A stretch of 64,000 nt of DNA from Streptomyces drozdowiczii (GCF_026167665.1 NZ_CP098740.1:3100001-3164000), one strand, 5' to 3'. Shown: positions 53,209 to 63,783, counted from the first letter of the stretch. The notes: generated by a model not told the origin, from the letters alone. Made by a program: numbers and translations.

Positions 53209-54132
53209 ATGATGATGCATCGGACGCGTCCGGGCAGGGCCGTATCCAAGCGACGCACCGCCATCGCGCTGGCCGCGCTGAGCAGCTGCGCGCTCACCGC
53301 CGGCTTCACCGGCACGGCCTCGGCCGCGACGGGGGGCGCGCACGGAACCCCCCGCTCCTCCTACGTGGCGCTGGGCGACTCCTACACGTCCGGCCCGCTG
53401 ATACCCACGCAGGTCGACGCCAACTGCGCCCGTTCCGACCACAACTACCCGTCGATCACCGCGCGCGAGCGCCACGTCGCCTCGTTCACCGACGTGAGCT
53501 GCGGCGGTGCGACGACCGCCGAGATGTGGCAGGCACAGGGCACCAACGGGCCGCAACTGGACGCGGTGAAGAAGGACACGGACCTCGTGACCCTTCAGAT
53601 CGGCGGCAACGACGTCGGCTTCGGCTCCATCATCGGCACCTGCGCCACCCTCAGCGCCAAGGACCTCGCCGGCAGTCCCTGCAAGCAGTACTACGGGGCC
53701 AAGGGCTACGACCAGTTGACGCTGAAGATCCTTGAAACGGCCCCCAAGATCGCCCGCGTCCTGCGGGAGGTGCACCGCAAGGCGCCCCACGCGCGCGTGG
53801 TCGTCGTCGGCTACCCGGACCTCCTTCCCGAGGACGGCACCGGCTGCTACCCCCAGGTGCCGTTCGCCGCGAAGGACTTCCCGTACCTGCGGGACACGGA
53901 GAAGCGCCTCAACCTGATGCTGCGCGCGGTGGCGCTGCTGAACCGGGCCGACTACGTGGACACGTACGGGCCGACGGTGGGCCACGACATGTGCAAGGCG
54001 CCCGCCGACCGGTGGATCGAGCCGCTGAGCCCGGCGGCTCCCGCCGCCCCGGCCCACCCCAACGCGAAGGGCGAGGAGGTCATGGCACAGGCCCTCCTCA
54101 AGACCCTCGGCCGGGGTCCCGGGCGCCACTGA
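53209..54132 (+). CDS. Secreted SGNH/GDSL hydrolase
   Basis: A 307-residue exported esterase/lipase. Signal peptide about 1-39 (KRRTAIALAALSSCALTAGF, cleavage near TASAA). Block I is YVALGDSYTSGPL with the nucleophile Ser; block II VSCGGATTAEMW; block III QIGGNDVGFGS with the oxyanion Asn; and the terminal AAPAHPNAKGEEVM supplies the catalytic His with its acid three residues upstream replaced by Ala-Pro. Three Cys pairs suit the extracellular environment (NCARS/SCGG, TCATLS/PCKQ, GCYPQ/MCKAP). Relatives are phospholipases A1 or lipases. ATG 53209 has a strong GGGGAGGG site. Confidence 0.9.
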   Translation: MMMHRTRPGRAVSKRRTAIALAALSSCALTAGFTGTASAATGGAHGTPRSSYVALGDSYTSGPLIPTQVDANCARSDHNYPSITARERHVASFTDVSCGGATTAEMWQAQGTNGPQLDAVKKDTDLVTLQIGGNDVGFGSIIGTCATLSAKDLAGSPCKQYYGAKGYDQLTLKILETAPKIARVLREVHRKAPHARVVVVGYPDLLPEDGTGCYPQVPFAAKDFPYLRDTEKRLNLMLRAVALLNRADYVDTYGPTVGHDMCKAPADRWIEPLSPAAPAAPAHPNAKGEEVMAQALLKTLGRGPGRH

Positions 54133-54160
54133 CCCCCGTACTCGCACACGTACACACAAC

Positions 54161-54200
54161 GACACCGGCCCCCGGGGACGCATCCCCGGGGGCCGGTGTC
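54161..54200. terminator. Bidirectional terminator, 18-bp perfect stem
   Basis: GACACCGGCCCCCGGGGA (54161-54178) pairs without mismatch with TCCCCGGGGGCCGGTGTC (54183-54200) around the loop CGCA. It ends both the SGNH hydrolase gene and the convergent groEL gene. Confidence 0.93.
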
Positions 54201-54232
54201 TCGGTACTGCTGGAACTGCCGATCCGTCAGGA

Positions 54233-55960
<1,728 letters not shown>

Positions 55961-55981
55961 TCACCGGCCCGGTCCAAAATT

Positions 55982-56044
55982 CTGTCACTCTCACCTGGAG
56001 AGTGCTAAGCCCAATGATTAGCACTCGACCCCCGAGAGTGCAAG
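55982..56044 (-). promoter_or_regulatory. groEL promoter flanked by two CIRCE (HrcA) operators
   Basis: On the minus strand the upstream CIRCE is CTTGCACTC-N9-GAGTGCTAA (56044-56018) and the downstream one TTAGCACTC-N9-GAGTGACAG (56008-55982); the consensus is TTAGCACTC-N9-GAGTGCTAA. A promoter is embedded in the first: TTGCAC (56043-56038), 17-bp spacer, TAATCA (56020-56015). HrcA binding would therefore block RNA polymerase directly at both sites. Confidence 0.93.
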
Positions 56045-56171
56045 CGCCCCCGGCCGGAGTGTGGACAACCCCGGCGACACTCGACCGACCCCGGACACGC
56101 GAAGGGCCCGTACCCCTAGGTACGGACCCCTCGTACGTGCGTGGCGTCGCGGCCGACGTGCCGTGCCGGGC

Positions 56172-56378
56172 TCAGCCGACGGCGAGCTTGACCATGTCCG
56201 CCTGCGGCCCCTTCTGGCCCTGCGAGATCTCGAACTCGACCCGCTGACCTTCTTCGAGGGTGCGGTAACCGTCCATCTGGATCGCGCTGTAGTGGACGAA
56301 TACATCCGCACCACCGTCGACCGCGATGAAGCCGTACCCCTTCTCCGCGTTGAACCACTTGACGGTGCCCTGAGCCAT
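56172..56378 (-). CDS. Short cold-shock protein (CspA family)
   Basis: A 68-residue single cold-shock domain, [20 protein letters not shown], with RNP1 KGYGFIAV and RNP2 DVFVHYSAI, ending [12 protein letters not shown]. It is an RNA chaperone or antiterminator of the major Streptomyces Csp type, located just upstream of groEL on the same strand but separated by its own promoter. ATG 56378 is preceded by AGGGGAG (AGGGGAGTTAGGC) as a ribosome-binding site. Confidence 0.95.
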   Translation of the reverse strand: MAQGTVKWFNAEKGYGFIAVDGGADVFVHYSAIQMDGYRTLEEGQRVEFEISQGQKGPQADMVKLAVG

Positions 56379-56672
56379 GCCTAACTCCCCTGTAACGTGT
56401 GTGCGCCGAAGCGCGTCGACCGCGGCTGAATGTATCTGCCCAACTGCCCTCTGCAACAGGTCAATTGGACGACAATTCTGGGCGGCACCGATCGCCCGAA
56501 TATGAGGAATTCATGAGGTTGCGGGGCAAGTCGGGCCCGGCAAAGGCGACTTAAGGCGCAAGAGGCACAGGCACATTGGCTGCTTCTGATCGTGGCGCGG
56601 CGCATTCTCATATGCGAGGGGCACGGGCAGCGAAGGGGACTTCCCACACTCTACCCCGCTCAACCATGCAGA

Positions 56673-56707
56673 ATTGCCCCCTCCGCTTCTCTCGCGGAGG
56701 GGGCAAT
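56673..56707 (-). terminator. Terminator after moaD
   Basis: ATTGCCCCCTCCGC (56673-56686) and GCGGAGGGGGCAAT (56694-56707) pair perfectly around a 7-nt pyrimidine loop, 38 nt past the moaD stop in the direction of transcription. It separates the thrC-moaD unit from the cold-shock gene downstream. The remaining part of the 366-nt gap is the csp promoter and leader. Confidence 0.9.
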
Positions 56708-56744
56708 CGCGGTGACGCTACGGAGCCTTGGGCGGAGCCAAGGC

Positions 56745-57023
56745 TCAGCAGCCGCCGGCCACGGCGGGGATGATCGAGACGCCGGCACCGTCCGGGGTCG
56801 CCGCGTCGAGGCCGCCTTCAAAGCGCACGTCGTCGTCGTTGACGTACACGTTGACGAAGCGGCGCAGCTTGCCCTGGTCGTCCAGCACGCGGGCGGCGAT
56901 GCCCGGGTGGTCCTTCTCCAGCGAGGCGATGACCTCGGAGAGGGTCGCGCCCTCGGCCGGAACCTCGGCCTGGCCGCCGGTGTAGGTGCGGAGGATGGTG
57001 GGAATGCGGACCTTGACGCTCAT
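56745..57023 (-). CDS. MoaD/ThiS family sulfur-carrier protein ending in Gly-Gly-Cys
   Basis: A 92-residue ubiquitin-fold sulfur carrier (SVKVRIPTILRTYTGGQAEV, KLRRFVNVYVNDDDVRFEGG, GAGVSIIPAVAGGC). The di-glycine is followed by one Cys, so it must be processed before thiocarboxylation. It is close to mycobacterial CysO, which delivers sulfide for cysteine synthesis. It lies 29 nt downstream of thrC, an arrangement conserved in actinomycetes and suggestive of sulfur transfer into amino-acid synthesis. ATG 57023. Confidence 0.9.
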   Translation of the reverse strand: MSVKVRIPTILRTYTGGQAEVPAEGATLSEVIASLEKDHPGIAARVLDDQGKLRRFVNVYVNDDDVRFEGGLDAATPDGAGVSIIPAVAGGC

Positions 57024-57052
57024 GGCGGTGCCTTCCTGGAAGTCTCGGGTGG

Positions 57053-58345
57053 TCAGCTGGTGGCGAGTCCGGCGGCGCGGAAGGCGTCCAGGCTCGGGCG
57101 GATCGTGGCGGTCGCCTGCGAGGTGTCGGCCACCGCGTCCAGCGTCTTGAGGCCGTCACCCGTGTTCAGGACGACGGTGGTGAGCGCCGGGTCGAGCAGA
57201 CCGGCGTCGATCAGCTTCTTCGTCACGCCGACCGTCACCCCGCCCGCCGTCTCGGCGAAGATGCCCTCGGTGCGGGCCAGCAGCTTGATCGCGTCCACGA
57301 CCTGCTCGTCGTTGACGTCCTCGACGGCACCGCCGGTGCGGCGGGCGATGTCCAGGACATACGGGCCGTCGGCCGGGTTGCCGATCGCGAGGGACTTGGC
57401 GATCGTGTTCGGCTTCTGCGGGCGGACCACGTCGTGACCGGCCTTGAAGGCGGTGGAGACCGGGGAGCAGCCCTCGGCCTGGGCGCCGAAGATCTTGTAC
57501 GGCTTGTCCTCGACCAGGCCGAGCTTGATCAGCTCCTGGAGGCCCTTGTCGATCTTCGTGAGCTGCGAGCCGGACGCGATCGGGATGACGATCTGGTCGG
57601 GCAGCTGCCAGCCGAGCTGCTCGCAGATCTCGTACGCGAGCGTCTTCGAGCCCTCACCGTAGTACGGACGCAAGTTTACGTTGACGAACCCCCAGCCCTC
57701 GCCGAGCGGGTCGCCGATGAGCTCGGAGCAGAAGCGGTTGACGTCGTCGTAATTGCCCTCGATGCCGACCAGCTCACCGCCGTACACCGCGGCCATGACG
57801 ACCTTGCCCTGCTCCAGGTCGTGCGGGATGAACACGCAGGAGCGCAGGCCGGCCCGCGAGGCGGCGGCGCCGACCGCACCGGCGAGGTTGCCGGTCGAGG
57901 AGCAGGAGAGCGTGGTGAAGCCGAAGGCACGGGCGGCCTCGACGGCGATGGCGACGACGCGGTCCTTGAAGGAGTGCGTCGGGTTGCCGGAGTCGTCCTT
58001 CACGTACAGGCCGCCGGTCACACCCAGCTCGCGGGCGAGGTTGTCGGCCTTGACCAGCTTGGTGAAGCCGGGGTTGAGATTGGGCTTGTCGGCCACATCG
58101 GCGGGCACCGGCAGCAGCGGCGCGTAACGCCAGATGCTGTTCGGGCCGGCCTCGATGCGCTTCTTCAGCTCATCGGGGGAGCCGCTCGGCAGGTCGTACG
58201 CCACTTCGAGCGGCCCGAAACAGGACGCGCAGGCGAAAATGGGGCCGAGTGCGAACCGCTCACCGCATTCGCGGCAGGAAAGAGCCGCGGCGGGACCGAG
58301 GTCCACGGAAGATTCGGTGTGTGCTGCGACGGTTTCAACAGCCAT
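57053..58345 (-). CDS. thrC: Threonine synthase
   Basis: A 430-residue PLP enzyme converting O-phosphohomoserine to threonine. It carries an N-terminal zinc ribbon (LSCRECGERF, FACASCFGPLEV), the PLP Lys in SGNPTHSFKDRVV, the phosphate loop SSTGNLAGAVGAAAS and the conserved end NTGDGLKTLDAV. The ATG at 58345 follows GAAAGGGCC. It starts a unit with moaD and is divergent from gpgS across a 297-bp spacer in which I see no clear riboswitch. Confidence 0.95.
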   Translation of the reverse strand: MAVETVAAHTESSVDLGPAAALSCRECGERFALGPIFACASCFGPLEVAYDLPSGSPDELKKRIEAGPNSIWRYAPLLPVPADVADKPNLNPGFTKLVKADNLARELGVTGGLYVKDDSGNPTHSFKDRVVAIAVEAARAFGFTTLSCSSTGNLAGAVGAAASRAGLRSCVFIPHDLEQGKVVMAAVYGGELVGIEGNYDDVNRFCSELIGDPLGEGWGFVNVNLRPYYGEGSKTLAYEICEQLGWQLPDQIVIPIASGSQLTKIDKGLQELIKLGLVEDKPYKIFGAQAEGCSPVSTAFKAGHDVVRPQKPNTIAKSLAIGNPADGPYVLDIARRTGGAVEDVNDEQVVDAIKLLARTEGIFAETAGGVTVGVTKKLIDAGLLDPALTTVVLNTGDGLKTLDAVADTSQATATIRPSLDAFRAAGLATS

Positions 58346-58642
58346 GATGGCGAGGCCCTTTCTCCTCATCTTCCTCACGGCGCGTTTCGCCGCGAGACGG
58401 AATTGGCACCTTCCCCACCTGACCTCGCGGTCGGCAGGAGGGTTGCCGGGACTTCAACGGGCCGTTCCCTCTGTCCCTCTGGATGAGCGCTGTGGCAACG
58501 GATCATGGATCCGTGCGTTTGTCGGCGGACCGACCCCGGCATGCGATGGCCGTCCGCGTTGTTCAAGACTGTAACCGAAGGACCGGACGGGTGAGATAGC
58601 CGTCCGTACCGCGAGATGGATCACATACAGGGAGTATCGACC

Positions 58643-59581
58643 GTGCTCGAAGAGGTCGAACGCTGGCTGACCAGGCGTTCCTGGTCGGCCGCCGACCACC
58701 CGCCGGACAGTGTGCGGGCCGCCGCCGGCGGTACGGGCGTGAGCGTCGTTCTACCGGCCCTCAACGAGGCCGCGACCGTCGGCGACATCGTCGCGACGAT
58801 CCGGCGCGAGCTGATGGAGCGCGTTCCGCTGGTGGACGAGCTGGTCGTGATCGACTCGGGCTCCACGGACGCCACCGCCGAGGTCGCCCGCCGCGCGGGC
58901 GCCCGGGTGGTCCACCGCGACGCGATCCTGCCCCGCCTCCCGGCCGTACCCGGCAAGGGCGAGGTGCTGTGGCGGTCGCTCCTGGTGACCAGCGGCGACA
59001 TCGTGTGCTTCATCGACGCGGACCTCCAGGACTTCTCGGCCGACTTCGTCTCCGGGATCGTCGGTCCGCTGCTCGCCCACCCCGAGGTGCAGTTCGTCAA
59101 GGCGATGTACGACCGGCCGCTCGGCGAGGCGCCCGGCCAGGGCGGCCGCGTGACCGAACTGGTGGCCCGGCCGCTGCTGAACCTGCACTGGCCGCTCCTC
59201 GCGGGCTTCGTGCAGCCGCTGGGCGGCGAGTACGCCGTACGCCGCTCGCTCCTGGAGCGGCTGCCGTTCCCGGTCGGTTACGGGGTCGAGCTCGGCCTGC
59301 TCGTGGACGCGCTGCACACCGTGGGCCTCGACGCCCTCGCCCAGGTCGACGTCGGCGTCCGCGTCCACCGCCACCAGGACGGCCGGGCGCTCGGCCGGAT
59401 GGCCGCCGCGATCTACCGCACCGCGCAGGTGCGGCTCTCCCGGGGCCATCTGGTGCGCCCCTCGCTGACCCAGTACGAACGCGGACCGGGCGGGTTCGTT
59501 CCCCGCACGTACCCCGTCGACACGCAGGAGAGGCCGCCCATGTGCGAGATCGAGGAGTACGTGGCACGCCACGCGGCCTGA
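58643..59581 (+). CDS. gpgS: Glucosyl-3-phosphoglycerate synthase
   Basis: A 312-residue GT81-type glycosyltransferase making glucosyl-3-phosphoglycerate from a sugar nucleotide and 3-phosphoglycerate, the first step to glucosylglycerate or methylglucose polymers. Signatures are VSVVLPALNEAATVGDIVAT, ELVVIDSGSTDATAEVARRA, CFIDADLQDF (metal D-x-D), VTELVARPLLNLHWPLLAGF and PFPVGYGVELGLLVD. GTG 58643 (MLEEVERWL) has an AGGGAG site; an upstream ATG at 58616 is an alternative. It is followed by otsA, linking two compatible-solute pathways. Confidence 0.9.
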   Translation: MLEEVERWLTRRSWSAADHPPDSVRAAAGGTGVSVVLPALNEAATVGDIVATIRRELMERVPLVDELVVIDSGSTDATAEVARRAGARVVHRDAILPRLPAVPGKGEVLWRSLLVTSGDIVCFIDADLQDFSADFVSGIVGPLLAHPEVQFVKAMYDRPLGEAPGQGGRVTELVARPLLNLHWPLLAGFVQPLGGEYAVRRSLLERLPFPVGYGVELGLLVDALHTVGLDALAQVDVGVRVHRHQDGRALGRMAAAIYRTAQVRLSRGHLVRPSLTQYERGPGGFVPRTYPVDTQERPPMCEIEEYVARHAA

Positions 59582-59645
59582 TCACGACCCCACGCGGTCC
59601 GACTTCGTACGTTTGGACGGATCGGGTTCGGGCTAGATTCCGGCC

Positions 59646-61037
59646 ATGGTCTCCGAGCACGCCCCCTCGTCCGCCGCCCAGGTCCTCGTCGCTTCCAACC
59701 GCGGCCCCATCTCGTACGCCCTGGGCGACGACGGCACCCTCGAAGCGAAACGGGGCGGAGGCGGACTCGTCTCCGGCCTCAGCGCCGTCGACGACAAGAT
59801 GTGGGTCTGCGCCGCCCTCGGCGACGGCGACCGCGAGGCGGTGCGCCGGGGCGTCGGCGAGCCGGGTGTCCGGATGCTCGACATCGACGCCGCGGTGCAC
59901 GCCGACGCGTACAACGGCATCGCCAACTCCGTGCTGTGGTTCGTCCACCACATGCTGTACCAGACGCCCGTCGAGCCCGTCTTCGACGCGGAGTTCCGCA
60001 GGCAGTGGGCCTCCTTCGAGACGTACAACCGGGCCTTCGCCGAGGCGCTGGCCGAGGAGGCGGGCGAGGGCGCGGCCGTCCTGGTGCAGGACTACCACCT
60101 CTCGCTGGTGCCCGGCATGCTCCGCGAGCTCCGCCCCGACCTGCGGATCGGCCACTTCTCGCACACCCCGTGGGCGCCCGTCGACTACTTCCGGCTGCTC
60201 CCCGACGACATCGCCGAGCAGCTGCTGCGCGGCATCCTCGGCGCCGACCGCGCCGCCTTCCTGACCCGCCGCTGGGCGGACGCCTTCATCGGCTGCTGTA
60301 CGGAGATCCTGGGCGGCACGGGCCGCACCCGCATCGGCGTCCACGGCCTGGGCGCCGACGCCGGCTTCCTGCGGAGCCGGTCGCACGAGGCGGACGTGGA
60401 CGAGCGGATGGCGGCCCTCCGCGAGCAGATCGGGCCCGACCGGAAGACCGTCGTCCGGGTCGACCGCACGGAGCTGTCCAAGAACATCGTCCGGGGCCTC
60501 CACGCCTACCGCACGCTCCTGGACGAGCGCCCCGAGTGGCGCGAACGCGTCGTGCACGTCGCCTTCGCCTACCCCTCGCGCCAGGACCTCGCGGTCTACC
60601 GGGAGTACACCGCGGAGGTCCAGCAGGTCGCCGACGCGATCAACAAGACGTACGGCACGGCCGACTGGACCCCGGTCGTCCTGCACGTCAAGGACGACTT
60701 CGCCCGCTCGCTCGCCGCGTACCGGCTGGCCGACGTGGCCCTCGTCAACCCGATCCGGGACGGCATGAACCTGGTCGCCAAGGAGGTCCCGGTCGTCTCC
60801 GACGAGGGCTGCGCGCTGGTCCTCTCGCGGGAGGCCGGTGCGTACGAGGAGCTGGGCGAGCACGCGTTCACGGTCAACCCGTACGACGTCTCCGCCACGG
60901 CCGACGCGCTGCACGAGGCGCTGACGCTCCCGGACGACGTCCGGGCCGCCCGCACGGAACGCCTGGCCGAGGCGGCCACCGCGCTGCCCCCGCAGCAGTG
61001 GTTCCTGGACCAGCTGGACGCGCTGCGGCGCGACTAG
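59646..61037 (+). CDS. otsA: Trehalose-6-phosphate synthase
   Basis: A 463-residue GT20 enzyme joining UDP- or GDP-glucose to glucose-6-phosphate. It has the N-terminal ASNRGPISYALG loop, GGGGLVSGLSAV, VQDYHLSLVPGMLRE, RIGHFSHTPWAPVDYFRLLP and the C-terminal VNPIRDGMNLVAKEVPVVSD nucleotide-sugar site. ATG 59646. The phosphatase gene otsB converges 9 nt beyond, so the two steps are adjacent but separately transcribed. Confidence 0.94.
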   Translation: MVSEHAPSSAAQVLVASNRGPISYALGDDGTLEAKRGGGGLVSGLSAVDDKMWVCAALGDGDREAVRRGVGEPGVRMLDIDAAVHADAYNGIANSVLWFVHHMLYQTPVEPVFDAEFRRQWASFETYNRAFAEALAEEAGEGAAVLVQDYHLSLVPGMLRELRPDLRIGHFSHTPWAPVDYFRLLPDDIAEQLLRGILGADRAAFLTRRWADAFIGCCTEILGGTGRTRIGVHGLGADAGFLRSRSHEADVDERMAALREQIGPDRKTVVRVDRTELSKNIVRGLHAYRTLLDERPEWRERVVHVAFAYPSRQDLAVYREYTAEVQQVADAINKTYGTADWTPVVLHVKDDFARSLAAYRLADVALVNPIRDGMNLVAKEVPVVSDEGCALVLSREAGAYEELGEHAFTVNPYDVSATADALHEALTLPDDVRAARTERLAEAATALPPQQWFLDQLDALRRD

Positions 61038-61046
61038 GCCAGGGCC

Positions 61047-61865
61047 TTACGCGAGCCGGTCGGCGAGGCCCCGCAGGTACGCGACGACCTCGCCGGGCCC
61101 GGACAGGGCCAGGTCGGCGCGGGCGGCGAGCTCCGGCACCTCGGCGCCGCTGCAGATGAGCAGACCCGGGACGGCGTCCTCGTCCTGTACCCGCAGCTTC
61201 TCCACGGCCGCGTACGCGGCGAGGTCGCCCAGGTCGTCGCCCGCGTACAGCACGGACGTGGCGCCGATCTCGCGCACGTACTCGGTGAGCGCGACGCCCT
61301 TGTCCATGCCCGGCGGGCGCAACTCCAGGACCAGCCGCCCCGGTTCGACGATCAGCCCGTGGCGCGCGGCCAGCTCGCCGAGGGGCCCGCGCAGCGCGTC
61401 GAACGCGGCCTGCGGGTCGGCGGCGCGGCGGGTGTGCACGGCGAGGGCGTGGCCCTTGTCCTCGGTCCAGGTCTCGTACTCCCCCAATACGCCGGGGAGT
61501 TCGGCGCGCACGGCCGCGACGCCCGGGTGCGGTTCGGGGGCGTGCACGGCTCCGGTCACGGCGTCCCAGCGCTCGGCGCCGTAGTGCCCGAGCACGACGA
61601 GGTGGTCGAGCCCTTCCACCCCGGCGACCCCGGCAAACCGCACGGCGACGTCGGCGGGGCGCCCGGTGATCACGGCCACGGCCGCGACCTTCGGCGCGAG
61701 GGCGGCGAGCGCCGCCACGGCACCGGGGTGTGCGCGCGCCTGTTCCGGGTCCGGCACGATGTCCGCCAGCGTTCCGTCGAAGTCGAGCGCGACCAGGGCC
61801 TCGGCCGGCCGGGCGAGGATGGCGTCGAGGCCGGTGCGGCCGGCGGGTGTCTGTGGGGTGCGCAT
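61047..61865 (-). CDS. otsB: Trehalose-6-phosphate phosphatase
   Basis: A 272-residue HAD phosphatase: motif I VALDFDGTLADIVPDP, motif II AVITGRPADVAVRF, cap region with WTEDKGHALAVHTRR and LVLELRPPGMDKGVAL, motif III/IV SVLYAGDDLGDLAAY. It dephosphorylates trehalose-6-phosphate to trehalose. ATG 61865 (MRTPQTPAG). It converges with otsA. Confidence 0.93.
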   Translation of the reverse strand: MRTPQTPAGRTGLDAILARPAEALVALDFDGTLADIVPDPEQARAHPGAVAALAALAPKVAAVAVITGRPADVAVRFAGVAGVEGLDHLVVLGHYGAERWDAVTGAVHAPEPHPGVAAVRAELPGVLGEYETWTEDKGHALAVHTRRAADPQAAFDALRGPLGELAARHGLIVEPGRLVLELRPPGMDKGVALTEYVREIGATSVLYAGDDLGDLAAYAAVEKLRVQDEDAVPGLLICSGAEVPELAARADLALSGPGEVVAYLRGLADRLA

Positions 61866-61904
61866 GCGCTTGAGCGTATCCCCGCGCGTCCCCGATGCGG
61901 GGCG

Positions 61905-62008
61905 CTGCCCCCGCACCCCCGCTGCTCAATCGCCGCAGGGGCTTGATTTCGCCGCCGCACTATCCAGCCTCGCCGGCGTTTGAGGCGCGGGGTCCGGGGC
62001 GGAGCCCC
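61905..62008. repeat. Diverged repeat cluster between DUF3263 and otsB genes
   Basis: This segment has GCTCAATCGCC at 61922 and GCGTTTGAGGC at 61976, relatives of the CCGTCC/GGACGG family with changed stems, followed by GGGGTCCGGGGCGGAGCCCC, a strong hairpin. It lies between the end of the minus-strand DUF3263 gene and the start of otsB. Confidence 0.6.
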
Positions 62009-62010
62009 GG

Positions 62011-62270
62011 TTACCGCCGTCCGCGCCGAGCGTCCCGCACGCGGCGAAGGCGGTTTACCGTCACCGGGTCCTCCTCCAGCGCCCGCCGATCATCCAGCAA
62101 CGCATTCAGCAGCTGGTAATACCGCGTCGGCGACAGCCCCAGCCGCTCCCGGATCGCCCGCTCCTTCGCCCCCGCCCCCGCCCACGACTGCCGCTCCACC
62201 GCGAGGACCGCGCGGTCGCGGTCGGAGAGCGGCGCGGACTCGGCGGGGCCATTCGGGGGTGGGCGGTCAT
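62011..62270 (-). pseudogene. DUF3263 family protein, single-base frameshift
   Basis: ATG 62270 gives MTAHPRM, after which the frame degenerates. A one-base insertion in 62245-62259 (a four-C or five-C run on the minus strand) continues as AESAPLSDRDRAVLAVERQS, GAGAKERAIRERLGLSPTRY and YQLLNALLDDRRALEEDPVT, matching DUF3263, an 85-residue HTH-like actinobacterial protein. The rebuilt length is 86 residues, as expected. Only an internal GTG at about 62199 would be left without the correction. Confidence 0.72.
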
Positions 62271-62314
62271 ATCAGCCAATATATGGCGCGCCCCACCCCC
62301 ACGGAACGCGGAGG

Positions 62315-63580
62315 CTACTCCGCCGCCTCCGCCTGCGTCGCATCCCGCGCTATCCGCTCCAGCACGCTCCGCGGGCTGCCCCCCGGCTCGACCGCCTTGC
62401 CGATGTTCTCCTTGATCGACTCGCTCGCCGCCGCCCAGGACGTCTTGCCGAACGGGTAGAACTCCGACTCCGGCAGCGCCGCCAGGAACTGGTGCAGCGG
62501 CTTGTACTTCGCGTCGTCCTCCATCGCCGCGGACGCGCTGTTCGTGGGCGGCAGCAGGTCGTACATGTCGGCGAACTCGATCACGTTCTTGTCGGTGAAC
62601 AGGTAGTCGAAGAACTTGCCGATCTCGACCCGGTGATCGTTCTGCTTGAAGCCCATGATCCAGTCGGCGACGCCCATCGACCCGTCGGTGGGACCGTTCT
62701 CGCCGGGCAGCGGGACCATGCCGACCTGGACGCCCTGCTTCTGCGCCTCCTCCATCAGCGTGGGGTGGCCGTTGAGCATGCCGACCTTCCCCTTCGAGAA
62801 CTCCTCGAACGCCTTGGCGCGGTTCAGCTTGCCGGGGGCGACCGGTCCGACGAGGCCCTTGTCCACGAGGTGCGACTTCAGCCAGTCGAACGTCTTGACG
62901 TTCTCCTCGGAGGCGATGTCGTACGAGCCGACCTCGTCCGTGTAGCCGCCGCCCCCGCTGAGCATCCACATCAGGGTCTCGGCCTGGGACTCCTCCGGAC
63001 CGAGCGGCAGCGCGAAGGGGTAGGACACCCCGCGCTGCTTGAGCGCGGCGGCGTCGGAGGCTATGTCGCTCCAGGTCTCGGGGGCGTCGAGGCCGGCCTG
63101 CGAGAAGAGCTTCTTGTTGTAGAAGAGCAGCCGGGTGGAGGCGACGAACGGCAGCCCGTACTGAATGCGGTTGACCTGCCCCGCGTCGATCAGCTTCGGC
63201 AGGAAGTTGGCCTGGGTGGGGATGCTCAGCATCTCGTCGGCGGAGTAGAGCTTCCCGGCCTTCGCGTAGTCGGCGTAGGCGCCGATCTGCGCGATGTCGG
63301 GGGCCTTGCCGTCCTTGACCATCTTGGCGACCTCGCGGTCGATGTCGGTCCAGGGCAGGACGGTCACGTCGACCTTGATGCCGGGGTGGGACGACTCGAA
63401 GCCGCGGGCGACGTCGTCCCAGTACTTGTCGGACTTGTTCGCCGCGCTCGTCCCGTAGTCGGCCGCGACCAGCTTCAGCGTCACATCGCCGGAGCCGCCG
63501 CTCGCGCCACAGCCCGACAGCGTCGCCGTCATCCCCAGTACGGCGACAGCCGCCGTCAGTCCCAAGTAACGCCGCTGCAC
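62315..63580 (-). CDS. Sugar ABC transporter substrate-binding lipoprotein
   Basis: A 421-residue family 1 binding protein. Lipobox TATLSGCGAS (Cys about 24) indicates membrane anchoring. The mature part has YWDDVARGFESSHPGIKVDV, APDIAQIGAYADYAKAGKLY, YGLPFVASTRLLFYNKKLFS and VGMVPLPGENGPTDGSMGVA, typical of carbohydrate importers. No permease genes follow in the window. The divergent SIS-domain gene and the dre site point to an amino sugar such as GlcNAc or chitobiose, which is inference. Confidence 0.9.
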   Translation of the reverse strand: MQRRYLGLTAAVAVLGMTATLSGCGASGGSGDVTLKLVAADYGTSAANKSDKYWDDVARGFESSHPGIKVDVTVLPWTDIDREVAKMVKDGKAPDIAQIGAYADYAKAGKLYSADEMLSIPTQANFLPKLIDAGQVNRIQYGLPFVASTRLLFYNKKLFSQAGLDAPETWSDIASDAAALKQRGVSYPFALPLGPEESQAETLMWMLSGGGGYTDEVGSYDIASEENVKTFDWLKSHLVDKGLVGPVAPGKLNRAKAFEEFSKGKVGMLNGHPTLMEEAQKQGVQVGMVPLPGENGPTDGSMGVADWIMGFKQNDHRVEIGKFFDYLFTDKNVIEFADMYDLLPPTNSASAAMEDDAKYKPLHQFLAALPESEFYPFGKTSWAAASESIKENIGKAVEPGGSPRSVLERIARDATQAEAAE

Positions 63581-63767
63581 AGCTCAGTCCGTCCTCGTCG
63601 ATTGCACTGCCCGCAGTTCCCGCATCCGTACGGGGCACTCCGGGTGAGCTGCGATTTTGCCCGCCACCGGCATAGAGGTCTACACCACGGAGGTATCGCT
63701 TCCACAACGCAGCAGCATTGCACGGGGCCCGCGGCGGCTGCTAAGTAGGTCTCGACGCAAGGGCCTT

Positions 63768-63783
63768 ATTGGTCCAGACCTTT
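63768..63783. promoter_or_regulatory. dre-type DasR operator
   Basis: ATTGGTCCAGACCTTT resembles the DasR response element A(C/T)TGGTCTAGACCA(C/G)T, with the core TGGTC-(C)AGACC conserved. It lies 77 bp before the SIS-domain gene and 188 bp before the sugar-binding-protein gene, so it may control one or both in response to GlcN-6-P. Confidence 0.8.

Noticed and set aside
62106..63707. Long minus-strand open frames overlapping the sugar-binding protein gene
   Set aside because: Arg/Gly-rich out-of-frame translations typical of high-GC DNA; the lipoprotein frame has the lipobox and family motifs.
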